Below, piece after piece: positions 18,957 through 27,439 of a stretch of DNA of 64,000 nt. The DNA is from CBINFS01 sp966250015 (GTDB taxonomy: Bacteria > Bacteroidota > Rhodothermia > Rhodothermales > DASSAV01), in contig CBINFS010000001.1 of assembly GCA_966250015.1 (NCBI GenBank), forward strand, positions 232,065 to 296,064, in the 5' to 3' direction. The notes beneath the pieces were generated by a model, which ran no database searches, was not told the DNA's origin, and saw only the letters and a list, made by a program, of their open reading frames with translations. Within the stretch, counting starts at the first letter, position 1, and each line of letters opens with the position of its first letter. The position numbers and the translations under genes were made by a program.

Positions 18957-20162
18957 ATGATTAATGGATCCTTACAAAACGGGATCGATCCGGAACGGAT
19001 GACGGAGTGGAGAGACTGGAAGTGGCAAATGCGCAACCGTATCCACCGCGAAGAGACGCTCCGGCAGTACATCAATCCAACTGACGACGAGCTTGCGGCG
19101 ATCGAGGCGACGCGCAACGTATTCCGGTGGAATATCACGCCCTATTACGCCTCGTTGATGGATCCCGACGACCCCGAGTGTCCCATCCGGCGTCAGGTCG
19201 TTCCGCGGATGAGTGAGCTGGAGCCGGACATCGTCGGGGTGATCGATCCGCTGGAGGAAGTTGCCCATTCACCGGTAAAGAATCTGATTCACAACTATCG
19301 AGATCGGGTTGCTTTTTGTGTAACGGCTGAATGTGCCATTTACTGCCGGTACTGCCTTCGGAAGCGTATGGTGGGCGACGCGGATCATTTCCTGAACCGG
19401 GAGGAGGTTCAGGCCGCCATCGATTACATTGCGGCGCATAGTGAAATCCGCGACGTGCTGTTGACGGGTGGCGATCCGCTGACGTTCAGCGATAAAAATC
19501 TGGACTGGCTGCTCGGGCGATTGCGGGCGATCCCGCACGTCGAGGTGATCCGGATCGGGTCGCGGATGCCGGTCAAGCTGCCGTATCGTATTACACCGGA
19601 GCTTTGTGAGGTTTTGTCTGCGCACCATCCGATCTGGCTGAACACCCATTTCAATCACCCGAAGGAGCTGACCACGGATGCGGCCGAAGCGGTGGATCGG
19701 CTTTTGAGGGCGGGTGTACCGGTCGGGAATCAGACGGTCTTGCTCCGGGGCATCAACGACCGCGTTGAGACGATGCAAAAACTTCTGGAGGGGCTGGTAG
19801 GGATGCGCGTGCGTCCCTATTATCTTTACCAGGCTCAGGTACTTGGTGGGACTGCCCACTTCCGGACGTCGATCGAAAAGGGGATCGAGATTATGAAGGC
19901 GTTGCAGGGGCGTACGACGGGTTTTGCCATCCCGAAATACGTGCTCGATACGCCTTACGGCAAGGTGCCCCTGAACGGTACGTACATCCGCGGTCGGTGC
20001 GGGGACTACGTCATTATGGAGACCTACAGCGGGCAGTTGTGGGCAGAACCCAATCCGATTCCACCCGGATCGTCGTGTTCTTACCGATTGCCGGAGATTG
20101 AATGGCCGGAAGGGGTGGATACCATCCCGACCGGCGCCCCTACTTTCATACCGGTACAGTAG
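18957..20162 (+). CDS. KamA-family radical SAM aminomutase (lysine 2,3-aminomutase-like)
   Basis: A 401-residue radical SAM, PLP-dependent aminomutase, which moves an amino group from the alpha to the beta carbon. The Fe-S motif is CAIYCRYC (Cys126, 130, 133). LTGGDPLTF and the PLP-region segment GRTTGFAIPKYVLDTP are present. In clostridial lysine 2,3-aminomutase, Asp293 and Asp330 bind the lysine side-chain amine. The aligned residues here are Gln294 (in YLYQAQVLGG) and Asp331 (in YVLDTP), so one is changed and lysine may not be the substrate. GTAGGAG sits just before the ATG. The upstream ATP-grasp ligase may use the beta-amino acid product (inference). Confidence 0.9.
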   Translation: MINGSLQNGIDPERMTEWRDWKWQMRNRIHREETLRQYINPTDDELAAIEATRNVFRWNITPYYASLMDPDDPECPIRRQVVPRMSELEPDIVGVIDPLEEVAHSPVKNLIHNYRDRVAFCVTAECAIYCRYCLRKRMVGDADHFLNREEVQAAIDYIAAHSEIRDVLLTGGDPLTFSDKNLDWLLGRLRAIPHVEVIRIGSRMPVKLPYRITPELCEVLSAHHPIWLNTHFNHPKELTTDAAEAVDRLLRAGVPVGNQTVLLRGINDRVETMQKLLEGLVGMRVRPYYLYQAQVLGGTAHFRTSIEKGIEIMKALQGRTTGFAIPKYVLDTPYGKVPLNGTYIRGRCGDYVIMETYSGQLWAEPNPIPPGSSCSYRLPEIEWPEGVDTIPTGAPTFIPVQ

Positions 20163-20294
20163 GGCAGTGTTCGAGGAGGAGTGTGGAGGTCAGGTGTGGC
20201 GAAACGTTTGACTTTGCCTGTATGTGCTGGTAGATTGAGCACCTTCCTACTACTCTCATTACTTAATTCTTAACGGCCTCACTCATTCTGCCGT

Positions 20295-21629
20295 ATGCTA
20301 CGTGTTCTCTTCATCGTTCTTGCTGTTGTAGCGGTGGCGCTCGCATTTGTACTCAGGCTCCCCGAGCTCTATATCGCGGCGGGAGTGCTTGTCGTGCTGG
20401 CCCTGGTCGTATTGCTCGTTCAAATGAGGAACAGGCACGAAAAAGATCAGGCGATCTACGGGTCGGGAGGCCGTTCTGCATCGAAGGATAAGCTTACTCC
20501 TCGGGAAGAAGAACTGTCGTCGCTGGGTATCATCGACATCCGGCCGAAGGATAAGTTCGCCACGGCCGTGCCTGCCTCGAATGACGAACCTGCCGAACCC
20601 CGGGAGGATGCGTCCTGGCACAGGGAAGAAGAAGCTTTTCAGGGTGGGAACGACATTCACGTCGTACCGGCGCCGGCGCGCGTCCGTAAAAAGAACTGGT
20701 CGGCCGATGCGGATGAGAGTCCTGCGCAGGTAAAGCTCAAGAAAGACGTCATCGTACCTTTTCTTCAGTCGCTCCTGACGGCCATCGACGCCAACACGGT
20801 GTGTGTGTTGAAGCTGGTCGAGGCGCCGCTCAAATACCGGATCGAGGCCATCGTCAGCAAGAACTCTTACGCGAGAACGCAGGGGTACTTCTCCTTCAAA
20901 TCGCCGGTTCTTCCTGATTCCAATAGTCAGCATACGGTAACGGTTTCCCGAGTCGGAGGAGGGGGGGGTGCAACGGATAACCTGGGTTACTACCTCGAGC
21001 CCATCGCCGTCCGTCAGATTGCCGTCATGCCGATTCCGGCGACGCAAAAGGATGCGCAGCACATACTGCTAGCCGATTCCATGGAGGACGACGGGCTCAA
21101 CTCGGACCGCCAGCGTTTTCTGATCGATCAGTTCGTACACCTTCTCGCCACCTTGATGGACACCGGCATCGAGGATCGGGCCGGGCAGAGCGTATCGGCG
21201 CTGCGTCCACGTCGGGAGATCATCGCTGAAGAGATGAAGCGTGCCCGCAAAACGGGGCAGTCGCTGGCGCTCGCGCTCGTACACTTGCAACGAGCGGAGC
21301 AAGTGGCCGAAAAGGGCGCCACCGTCGTTCGAAAAACGGAGCAAGCGCTGGAGGCCCGGATCAAAGGTGCGCTCGATGGCGGGCGCGTCGAGCGATTCGG
21401 TGAGCTCACCTACGGTGTCCTGTACAACGGGAACGTGTCGGAGGTAGAACGCTGGGCCCTTGCGCTTCAGCGCGAGCTGGCCGAAGAGACCGGGCTGCTC
21501 GAAGGGGGAGTCAGTATCGGCATTGCCATGCTCGACGATCGGCACGAAAGTGCAGACGAACTGCGCGCCGACGCCACGGAAGCCTTGCGGGAAGCGTTCG
21601 AAACCGGAGCGTGTACAATCATCGAATAG
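20295..21629 (+). CDS. Membrane protein with GAF-like region and degenerate GGDEF domain
   Basis: A 444-residue protein. Two hydrophobic segments (about 2-20 and 26-45) anchor it, a charged linker runs to about 140, and a GAF-like region follows (about 150-290). The C-terminal 150 residues have the GGDEF fold: RREIIAEEMKRARKTGQSLALALVHL at the start and GGVSIGIAMLDD near the end. The signature loop, normally RxGGDEF, reads RFGELTYGVLY, so the active site is lost and it should not make c-di-GMP. It more likely acts as a sensor or scaffold. It starts at an ATG and precedes the phosphopentomutase by about 145 bases; co-transcription is uncertain. Confidence 0.82.
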   Translation: MLRVLFIVLAVVAVALAFVLRLPELYIAAGVLVVLALVVLLVQMRNRHEKDQAIYGSGGRSASKDKLTPREEELSSLGIIDIRPKDKFATAVPASNDEPAEPREDASWHREEEAFQGGNDIHVVPAPARVRKKNWSADADESPAQVKLKKDVIVPFLQSLLTAIDANTVCVLKLVEAPLKYRIEAIVSKNSYARTQGYFSFKSPVLPDSNSQHTVTVSRVGGGGGATDNLGYYLEPIAVRQIAVMPIPATQKDAQHILLADSMEDDGLNSDRQRFLIDQFVHLLATLMDTGIEDRAGQSVSALRPRREIIAEEMKRARKTGQSLALALVHLQRAEQVAEKGATVVRKTEQALEARIKGALDGGRVERFGELTYGVLYNGNVSEVERWALALQRELAEETGLLEGGVSIGIAMLDDRHESADELRADATEALREAFETGACTIIE

Positions 21630-21774
21630 GCTTCGAGTTTATTCGATTCGACGTCCAGATCCCACTTTCTGCTCGGTAGGGGAACCCCTGTGAGAATGCA
21701 GGGTGGATTCATTCCATGCTCGTTCCGCCTGTCTTTTTTCTTTCTGTTGTGGTCGTTCAGCTGGGTTGGTTCCC

Positions 21775-22962
21775 GTGTCAATATTTGTAACGATAGTTCT
21801 TGACGGTGTCGGGATCGGTGCTCAACCTGATTCTGGCGATTTTGGAGACGCAGACAGTCATACGCTTGCCCACATTTGTGAGACCGTTCCGGTACGGCTG
21901 CCTCACCTCACCGAGCTGGGTCTCGGTTGTATCGCACCCCTGAAGGGTGTACCCGCAGTTCCGAATCCCCGTGCCGACTTCGGGAAAATGAAGGAAGTCT
22001 CAGCCGGTAAAGACAGCACGACCGGGCACTGGGAGCTCTCGGGAATAGTTTTAAAGCGGCCATTTCCAACGTATCCTGACGGGTTTCCGCCCGAGATCGT
22101 CGAGGCGTTTTTGGCAGGCACCGGACATCGCGGCGTGCTGGGAAACAAGACGGCGTCCGGCACCGAAATCATCGCCGAGCTCGGTGAGGAACACCAACGG
22201 ACCGGCCTCCCCATCGTTTACACGTCGGTCGACAGCGTATTTCAGGTGGCAGCGCACGTCGATACGATACCGCTCGACGAGCTTTACCGGATCTGTCAGT
22301 TCGCGCGGGATGAAATTTTCACCGGAGACCATGCCGTGGGCCGTGTAATTGCCCGGCCGTTTACGGGTACGCCGGGGTCCTACAGGCGTTTGTCCGATCA
22401 GCGTAAGGATTTTTCCCTGCGTCCTCCTGCGCAACCCGTTCAGGGAGCCCTTCAGGAGAAACAGGTGCAAACGATAGCCATCGGAAAGATCGGCGAGCTG
22501 TTTGGCGGCGTCGGTTTCGATCGCAGCTTCAAGACGCGGTCGAACCTTCAGGGAATCAATTGCACGCTGGAACAGATGAAGTCCTCCGCTGCTGAGGGCC
22601 GGCCTACATTCATCTGGACCAACCTGGTCGATTTCGATCAGGAGTACGGCCATCGGAACGATCCCGAAGGGTTTGCCCGGGCGCTGGAAGAGTTCGACCG
22701 GGCGCTTCCGGAATTACTGGCACTCGTTCCGGAAGGAGGCCGTCTGGTGCTCACGGCCGATCACGGCAACGATCCGATCACGCCGAGCACGGACCACAGC
22801 CGTGAATACGTACCGCTGCTGGTTTACGGGGGAGGCGGGGGAAGAAATCTTGGTACACGTGACAGCTTTACGGATCATGCGGCGACCGTGGCTGATTTCT
22901 TCGACGTTGCCTTTGACTGCTCGGGTAGATCGTTTCTGCATCCCGGTACGTCGGGTCAGTGA
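21775..22962 (+). CDS. deoB: Phosphopentomutase
   Basis: DeoB interconverts ribose- or deoxyribose-1-phosphate and the 5-phosphate in nucleoside catabolism. The 395-residue protein belongs to the alkaline phosphatase superfamily. Metal ligands are visible in VLDGVGIG, VLTADHGNDP, STDHSREYVPLLVY and FTDHAATVADFF. The catalytic Thr lies in KDSTTGHWE, and GVLGNKTASGTEII is the family's substrate-cap motif. I start at the GTG at 21775 (SIFVTIVLDGVGIG), because the frame's earlier ATG at 21703 would add 24 residues with no family match. It is followed directly by a DUF3267 gene. Confidence 0.92.
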   Translation: MSIFVTIVLDGVGIGAQPDSGDFGDADSHTLAHICETVPVRLPHLTELGLGCIAPLKGVPAVPNPRADFGKMKEVSAGKDSTTGHWELSGIVLKRPFPTYPDGFPPEIVEAFLAGTGHRGVLGNKTASGTEIIAELGEEHQRTGLPIVYTSVDSVFQVAAHVDTIPLDELYRICQFARDEIFTGDHAVGRVIARPFTGTPGSYRRLSDQRKDFSLRPPAQPVQGALQEKQVQTIAIGKIGELFGGVGFDRSFKTRSNLQGINCTLEQMKSSAAEGRPTFIWTNLVDFDQEYGHRNDPEGFARALEEFDRALPELLALVPEGGRLVLTADHGNDPITPSTDHSREYVPLLVYGGGGGRNLGTRDSFTDHAATVADFFDVAFDCSGRSFLHPGTSGQ

Positions 22963-22968
22963 GTGCTT

Positions 22969-23598
22969 ATGCCAGAGGCAATCGATCCGTTGAGCAGCCC
23001 CGAAATACCCTCCGGTTGGGAAGAGCTGACCATCCCGCTCTCGGACCTGAAGCGGGACGCGCTTCGGTGGACGTTCTATTTTGCGGTGGGATTGTTCGTC
23101 CCGTACCTGATCCTGTGGGGCTGGCCGTCATTTCAATTGTCGGGCCGCGGGTTTGCGCCGCTGTGGCTAGTCTTGCTGTACAGCGTTGCGTTCATCCTGG
23201 TCTACGCGATCAGCGCGCTCGCTCACGAGGCGCTGCACGCACTGGCCATAGTCGTCTTTGCCCGCGTTCCGCTAAGGGAGATCACGTTTCGGGCGAGGCT
23301 TCGTGAGGGGATCCTTTACGTCCATACGGCAAGGCCCATGACGGTTACTGCCTATCGTCTCGTTCTCGCCTTACCTGGAATCGTGCAGGGGGTATTGCCC
23401 GCGCTGGCCGGCCTGATGGCGGGAAGCGGCTGGCTGGTTTTTTATGGCTTTGTCATGCTGTCTTCCGCCATCGGAGACATTGCGATGCTGCGCCTCATGC
23501 GGCCGCTCCGCCGTGATACCCTCGTGGTGGATCACCCTTCCAAGCTGGGTTGCCTGATCTCGCGCCCTGCCGATCGAAGAAATACAGCTTTTTTGTGA
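22969..23598 (+). CDS. DUF3267-family membrane protein with HExxH motif
   Basis: A 209-residue polytopic membrane protein of the DUF3267 type. About four hydrophobic segments are visible (roughly 35-58, 66-86, 125-150, 153-170). The motif ALAHEALHAL has the HExxH signature of metallopeptidases inside a membrane helix, as in site-2-protease-like proteins, but peptidase activity is not shown for the family. The ATG at 22969 is six bases past the deoB stop; a GTG at 22963 is equally possible. It is probably translated from the deoB transcript, although a functional link with deoB is not obvious. Confidence 0.82.
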   Translation: MPEAIDPLSSPEIPSGWEELTIPLSDLKRDALRWTFYFAVGLFVPYLILWGWPSFQLSGRGFAPLWLVLLYSVAFILVYAISALAHEALHALAIVVFARVPLREITFRARLREGILYVHTARPMTVTAYRLVLALPGIVQGVLPALAGLMAGSGWLVFYGFVMLSSAIGDIAMLRLMRPLRRDTLVVDHPSKLGCLISRPADRRNTAFL

Positions 23599-23687
23599 AG
23601 GCGCTTCCCGCATTTGCCGATGCCTTAGTATACTTTCGGTGCGAAAGGGCCTGACTGCCGTTTAATGGAAGTACGATCGGTTTTTGA

Positions 23688-24884
23688 ATGAAGCAGTACG
23701 ACATCGCAATTGTCGGCGGCGGAATCGTCGGCCTGGCGACGGCATATCATTTTGCGCTCCATTACCCGGATAAATCCGTGGCCGTGCTGGAGAAGGAGCA
23801 CGACGTGGCGACACATCAGACCGGCCGCAATTCGGGTGTGATCCATTCAGGTATTTACTACCGCCCCGGTTCGTTGAAAGCCTGGAATTGCAGGGAGGGC
23901 AATCGCAAGCTCGTCGAATTTTGTGAGCGCGAAGGCGTCCCTTATGATGTTTGCGGCAAGGTGATCGTGGCGGTGGACGAACGGGAGCGACCCCGGCTTC
24001 GGGCGATTTACGAACGCGGCATCGAGAACGGTATTTCCTGTCGGATCATCGGCCGTGAGGAGCTGCAGGAGCTCGAGCCGCATGCCGTCGGGGTTGAAGC
24101 GATCCACGTCCCCGATGCGGGCATCGTCGACTTCGTCGGGGTGTGCCGCCGCTTCGTAGACGTTATCCGAAGGCACGGTCACGATTTGTTGCTGGGGGCT
24201 TGCGTCCACGGTATGAGACGCATGAACGGGCTAATGACCGTCGAATCGACCGCCGGTGAGGTGCACGCCCGCTACGTCGTCAACTGCGCAGGACTTTATG
24301 CCGATCATGTTGCACGGCTAAGCGGCGATAACCCCGACGTTCAGGTCCTACCCTTCCGCGGTGAGTACTACAAGCTCAAACCTGAGGCGGAGCACTTCTG
24401 TCGAAACCTGATCTATCCCGTTCCGGACCCCGCATTCCCGTTTCTGGGTGTTCACTTCACGCGGATGGTCGGCGGTGGCGTCGAATGTGGGCCAAGCGCC
24501 GTACTTGCGTTCGCGCGTGAAGGGTATTCGCTCACCGAGGTCAATTGGAAAGAGCTCGGCGAGATCCTTCGTTACCCCGGTTTTCGACGCCTTGCAGCGA
24601 AGCACTGGAAAAAGGGCCTTTCCGAGATCTGGCAGTCGATGAGCAAGCGGGCATTCCTTCGGCAGCTCCAACACCTCGTGCCTTCGATTACAGCGGACGA
24701 CCTTGAACCGGCTCCGTCGGGCGTCCGGGCGCAGGCCGTTACCCGTCTCGGGCAAATGGTGGATGACTTCCTTATAACGGAGACCGAAAACGTCGTCAAC
24801 GTCTGCAACGCAGCCTCCCCCGCGGCGACGGCTTCTCTAAATGTGGGCAAGCTCGTCGCCGAAACGCTCGCCAAACGCTTTTGA
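23688..24884 (+). CDS. lhgO: L-2-hydroxyglutarate oxidase/dehydrogenase
   Basis: An FAD enzyme that oxidises L-2-hydroxyglutarate to 2-oxoglutarate and passes electrons to oxygen or the quinone pool. The 398-residue chain opens with the Rossmann motif IVGGGIVGLATAY. The flavin/active-site region THQTGRNSGVIHSGIYYRPGS is diagnostic for LhgO. Further matches are CGKVIVA, VVNCAGLYAD, FRGEYY, YPVPDPAFPFLGVHFTR and the terminal NVCNAASPAATASLNVG. It is a metabolite-repair enzyme linked to lysine catabolism or side reactions of malate dehydrogenase. It appears to be a single gene and converges on the next one with 5 bases between stops. Confidence 0.94.
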   Translation: MKQYDIAIVGGGIVGLATAYHFALHYPDKSVAVLEKEHDVATHQTGRNSGVIHSGIYYRPGSLKAWNCREGNRKLVEFCEREGVPYDVCGKVIVAVDERERPRLRAIYERGIENGISCRIIGREELQELEPHAVGVEAIHVPDAGIVDFVGVCRRFVDVIRRHGHDLLLGACVHGMRRMNGLMTVESTAGEVHARYVVNCAGLYADHVARLSGDNPDVQVLPFRGEYYKLKPEAEHFCRNLIYPVPDPAFPFLGVHFTRMVGGGVECGPSAVLAFAREGYSLTEVNWKELGEILRYPGFRRLAAKHWKKGLSEIWQSMSKRAFLRQLQHLVPSITADDLEPAPSGVRAQAVTRLGQMVDDFLITETENVVNVCNAASPAATASLNVGKLVAETLAKRF

Positions 24885-24889
24885 CGGGT

Positions 24890-25564
24890 TCAACGTGCGG
24901 CACGGCGAAATCTGAAATTCCTTTCCAGCAACCGCCGCACGAGACGGTCGAACAGCAGCGAGTCCTCTCCCTTGACGTAGAAATACCCCGCCGTGGAAAT
25001 GATGAGCGCCCCGATGGTGTTGACGATCAAGTCGCCCATCGTGTCGTTCAGTCCAGATTTTTGCATGTTCATACCGAAAATCTGGTCCATAGCAAACTCG
25101 AAGATTTCCCAGATCACGCCAATCGTCATGGCGAAACTGAACGAAAAGAGCCCGACGAAGACGGGGGAAAGAAAGATGGTGGCTTTTCGTTCTCGATTCA
25201 GAACGTAGACCAGGATGAAACCGGCAAGGCCCATCAGAATACCGGCGCCGGTGTGAAGTACGAGATCCCACCACCAGAACCGGGTGTAGTACGACCGCAT
25301 CTCCCCGAGAAACAGAGATGCGAAGATGAAGACGATGGTGAGGAGGTCGATCTCGATGGGCAGGTAGACCCGGAAGTTCCTCCTGATCATCGCCGGAAGG
25401 AACGTCAGGATCAGTATGCCCGTCGAAAGAAAAAGGGTGAGCCAGCTTCCCTGTACGAGTGAATAAACGATCTGACCGACGAGGATCAGCTGCAATCCGT
25501 ACGAGATGTACAGCTGGATCCTGTCCGCCCGATCGAGGGAATCAAACTGAAAGAGGAATCGCAT
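24890..25564 (-). CDS. YjdF/DUF2238-like membrane protein
   Basis: A 224-residue polytopic membrane protein with about six hydrophobic segments. The central region WDLVLHTGAGILMGLAGF and GVIWEIFEFAMDQIFG, followed by SGLNDTMGDLIVNTIGAL, matches the conserved core of the YjdF/DUF2238 family: His, Glu and Asp residues inside or near membrane helices. No biochemical function is established for the family. No signal peptide; the start is the only good ATG. It faces away from the M16 peptidase pair. Confidence 0.83.
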   Translation of the reverse strand: MRFLFQFDSLDRADRIQLYISYGLQLILVGQIVYSLVQGSWLTLFLSTGILILTFLPAMIRRNFRVYLPIEIDLLTIVFIFASLFLGEMRSYYTRFWWWDLVLHTGAGILMGLAGFILVYVLNRERKATIFLSPVFVGLFSFSFAMTIGVIWEIFEFAMDQIFGMNMQKSGLNDTMGDLIVNTIGALIISTAGYFYVKGEDSLLFDRLVRRLLERNFRFRRAAR

Positions 25565-25844
25565 TCGGAGTCCGGACTATCTCGAGGTTACTTGTGCTCT
25601 TGCCTCTTATACACCCCAGAAGGGTCTGGATGCGTAACAGAGAGGCATCGTTCTGTTTTTCTCTATTTCGTAACTCAATTCCGGCCTTACCGTAAAGCCG
25701 AGCTTCCCGTACCTCGATATTTCGAAAGGTGGACGTATCGTCTATTTGTATGGGGTAAACATGGAATTATCTTGGCCAATGATGCACGTCCCGCCGAACG
25801 AGCTCGTCAGCGCCCACACGAACCATCACAGAGCGAGGAACGCA

Positions 25845-27380
25845 ATGCGTAAGAGATTGAATCCTGCCTGCATTTTCCTGACCATCTTGTTGCTGTTTTC
25901 CAGCCGCACCGGTAACGCGCAGGGGTTGATCGAGCAGTTCGAGCAAAAGGTCACCGAGTTTACGCTGGATAACGGGCTCGACTTCATCATCATCGAGCGG
26001 CACGAGGCTCCGGTGGCGTCCTTCTTCACGTATGCTGACGTGGGATCGGTCAACGAGGTCAAAGGAATTACCGGTCTGGCCCACGTGTTCGAGCACATGG
26101 CATTCAAGGGTACGACGACCATTGGGACGAAGGATTTACAGGCCGAGCTGGCAGCCTTGAAAAAGGAAGATGAGGTGTACGATCGACTTCGGCAGGAACG
26201 CCAGAAAGGCGTCCTGGCCGATACGGCGTTGATTGCCAGGCTGGAAGCTGAGTTTGAAGCGGCGGTCAAAGAAGCGCAGGGCCTCGTAAGAAGCAACGAA
26301 TTTGACGAGATCGTTACTCGAGCGGGCGCCGTCGGGTTGAATGCCTCGACGAGCTCGGACGCCACACAGTACTACTACAGCCTGCCGTCCAACAAGGCTG
26401 AGCTCTGGTTTGCACTCGAAGCCGACCGTTTCACCAACCCGGTTCTTCGCGAGTTTTACGTGGAGCGCGACGTGGTGATGGAAGAGCGGCGAATGCGCAC
26501 CGAAAGCAATCCGTTCGGCCGACTTCTCGAAGAATTTCTTTCGACGGCATTCAAGGCACATCCGTATGGCGAGCCGGTCGTCGGCCACATGTCGGACCTG
26601 CAGACGCTCACGCGAGCCGAAGCCGAGGACTTCTTCAAGAAGTATTACGGTCCCCAGAACCTGACGATTGCCATTGCGGGAGACGTGGACCCGGAGGAGA
26701 TGCGTAAGCTTGCGGAGCAATATTTCGGAAGCTTACCGGCAGGGGAGAAGCCCGAGTCCGTTGAGACCATCGAGCCGCCCCAGATAGCCGAACGTCGGGT
26801 CATTCTCCCGGAAACGTCACAGCCCATCCTCATGGTGGGCTGGCACAGAGGAAGTATTCACGACCCCGACGACCTCGTTCACGACGTACTCGGCGACATC
26901 CTGTACAATGGGCGTACGAGCAGGTTGTACAAAAGGCTGGTCGAGGAGGACCAGTTCGTACTCGAAGTTGACGGTTTGAGCAGTTTCCCCGGCAGTAAAT
27001 ACCCGACCCTCTTCCTCATCTACGCCATTCCAAATCAGGGCCGTTCGCCTGAAGAAGTAGAACAGGCGATCTATCAGGTGCTCGAGGACATCAAAACCAA
27101 CGGTGTCATGACGGAAGAGCTCGAGCGTGCTCAGGTCCGGCTGCGTGCGTCCGTGATCCGGCAGCTCGGTTCGAACATGGGGCTGGCAGCCAATTTTGCC
27201 TTCTACAAGACCGTAACGGGCGACTGGCGGAACCAGTTTCGCCAGCTCGACCGCCTCGCCTCGGTCACGGTGGAAGACGTCCAACGCGTTGCCGCCTCCA
27301 CGTTCGTGCAGCGCAACCGCACGGTAGGTATGGTCAAAACGGAAGAAACGGAGTCTACCGCTTCGGCGGGCGCTCCCTGA
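25845..27380 (+). CDS. M16-family zinc peptidase, catalytic subunit
   Basis: An exported 511-residue M16 (pitrilysin/processing-peptidase-like) protease. The signal peptide ends near residue 25 (GNAQ). The inverted zinc motif HVFEH is at about 80-84 (His80, Glu83, His84), and the third ligand is probably a Glu in the RDVVMEERR region. A helical insertion (KKEDEVYDRLRQERQ to about residue 160) lies between these parts. The C-terminal half carries the second M16 lobe. The start at 25845 has GAGGAA close upstream. A non-catalytic partner follows after 59 bases; such pairs form a heterodimeric chamber that digests peptides in the periplasm. Confidence 0.93.
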   Translation: MRKRLNPACIFLTILLLFSSRTGNAQGLIEQFEQKVTEFTLDNGLDFIIIERHEAPVASFFTYADVGSVNEVKGITGLAHVFEHMAFKGTTTIGTKDLQAELAALKKEDEVYDRLRQERQKGVLADTALIARLEAEFEAAVKEAQGLVRSNEFDEIVTRAGAVGLNASTSSDATQYYYSLPSNKAELWFALEADRFTNPVLREFYVERDVVMEERRMRTESNPFGRLLEEFLSTAFKAHPYGEPVVGHMSDLQTLTRAEAEDFFKKYYGPQNLTIAIAGDVDPEEMRKLAEQYFGSLPAGEKPESVETIEPPQIAERRVILPETSQPILMVGWHRGSIHDPDDLVHDVLGDILYNGRTSRLYKRLVEEDQFVLEVDGLSSFPGSKYPTLFLIYAIPNQGRSPEEVEQAIYQVLEDIKTNGVMTEELERAQVRLRASVIRQLGSNMGLAANFAFYKTVTGDWRNQFRQLDRLASVTVEDVQRVAASTFVQRNRTVGMVKTEETESTASAGAP

Positions 27381-27439
27381 AATGACTACCACCCCGCTGC
27401 CTGTTTGCCACTCTCTAACAGTTTTTGACCCAGCTTACC

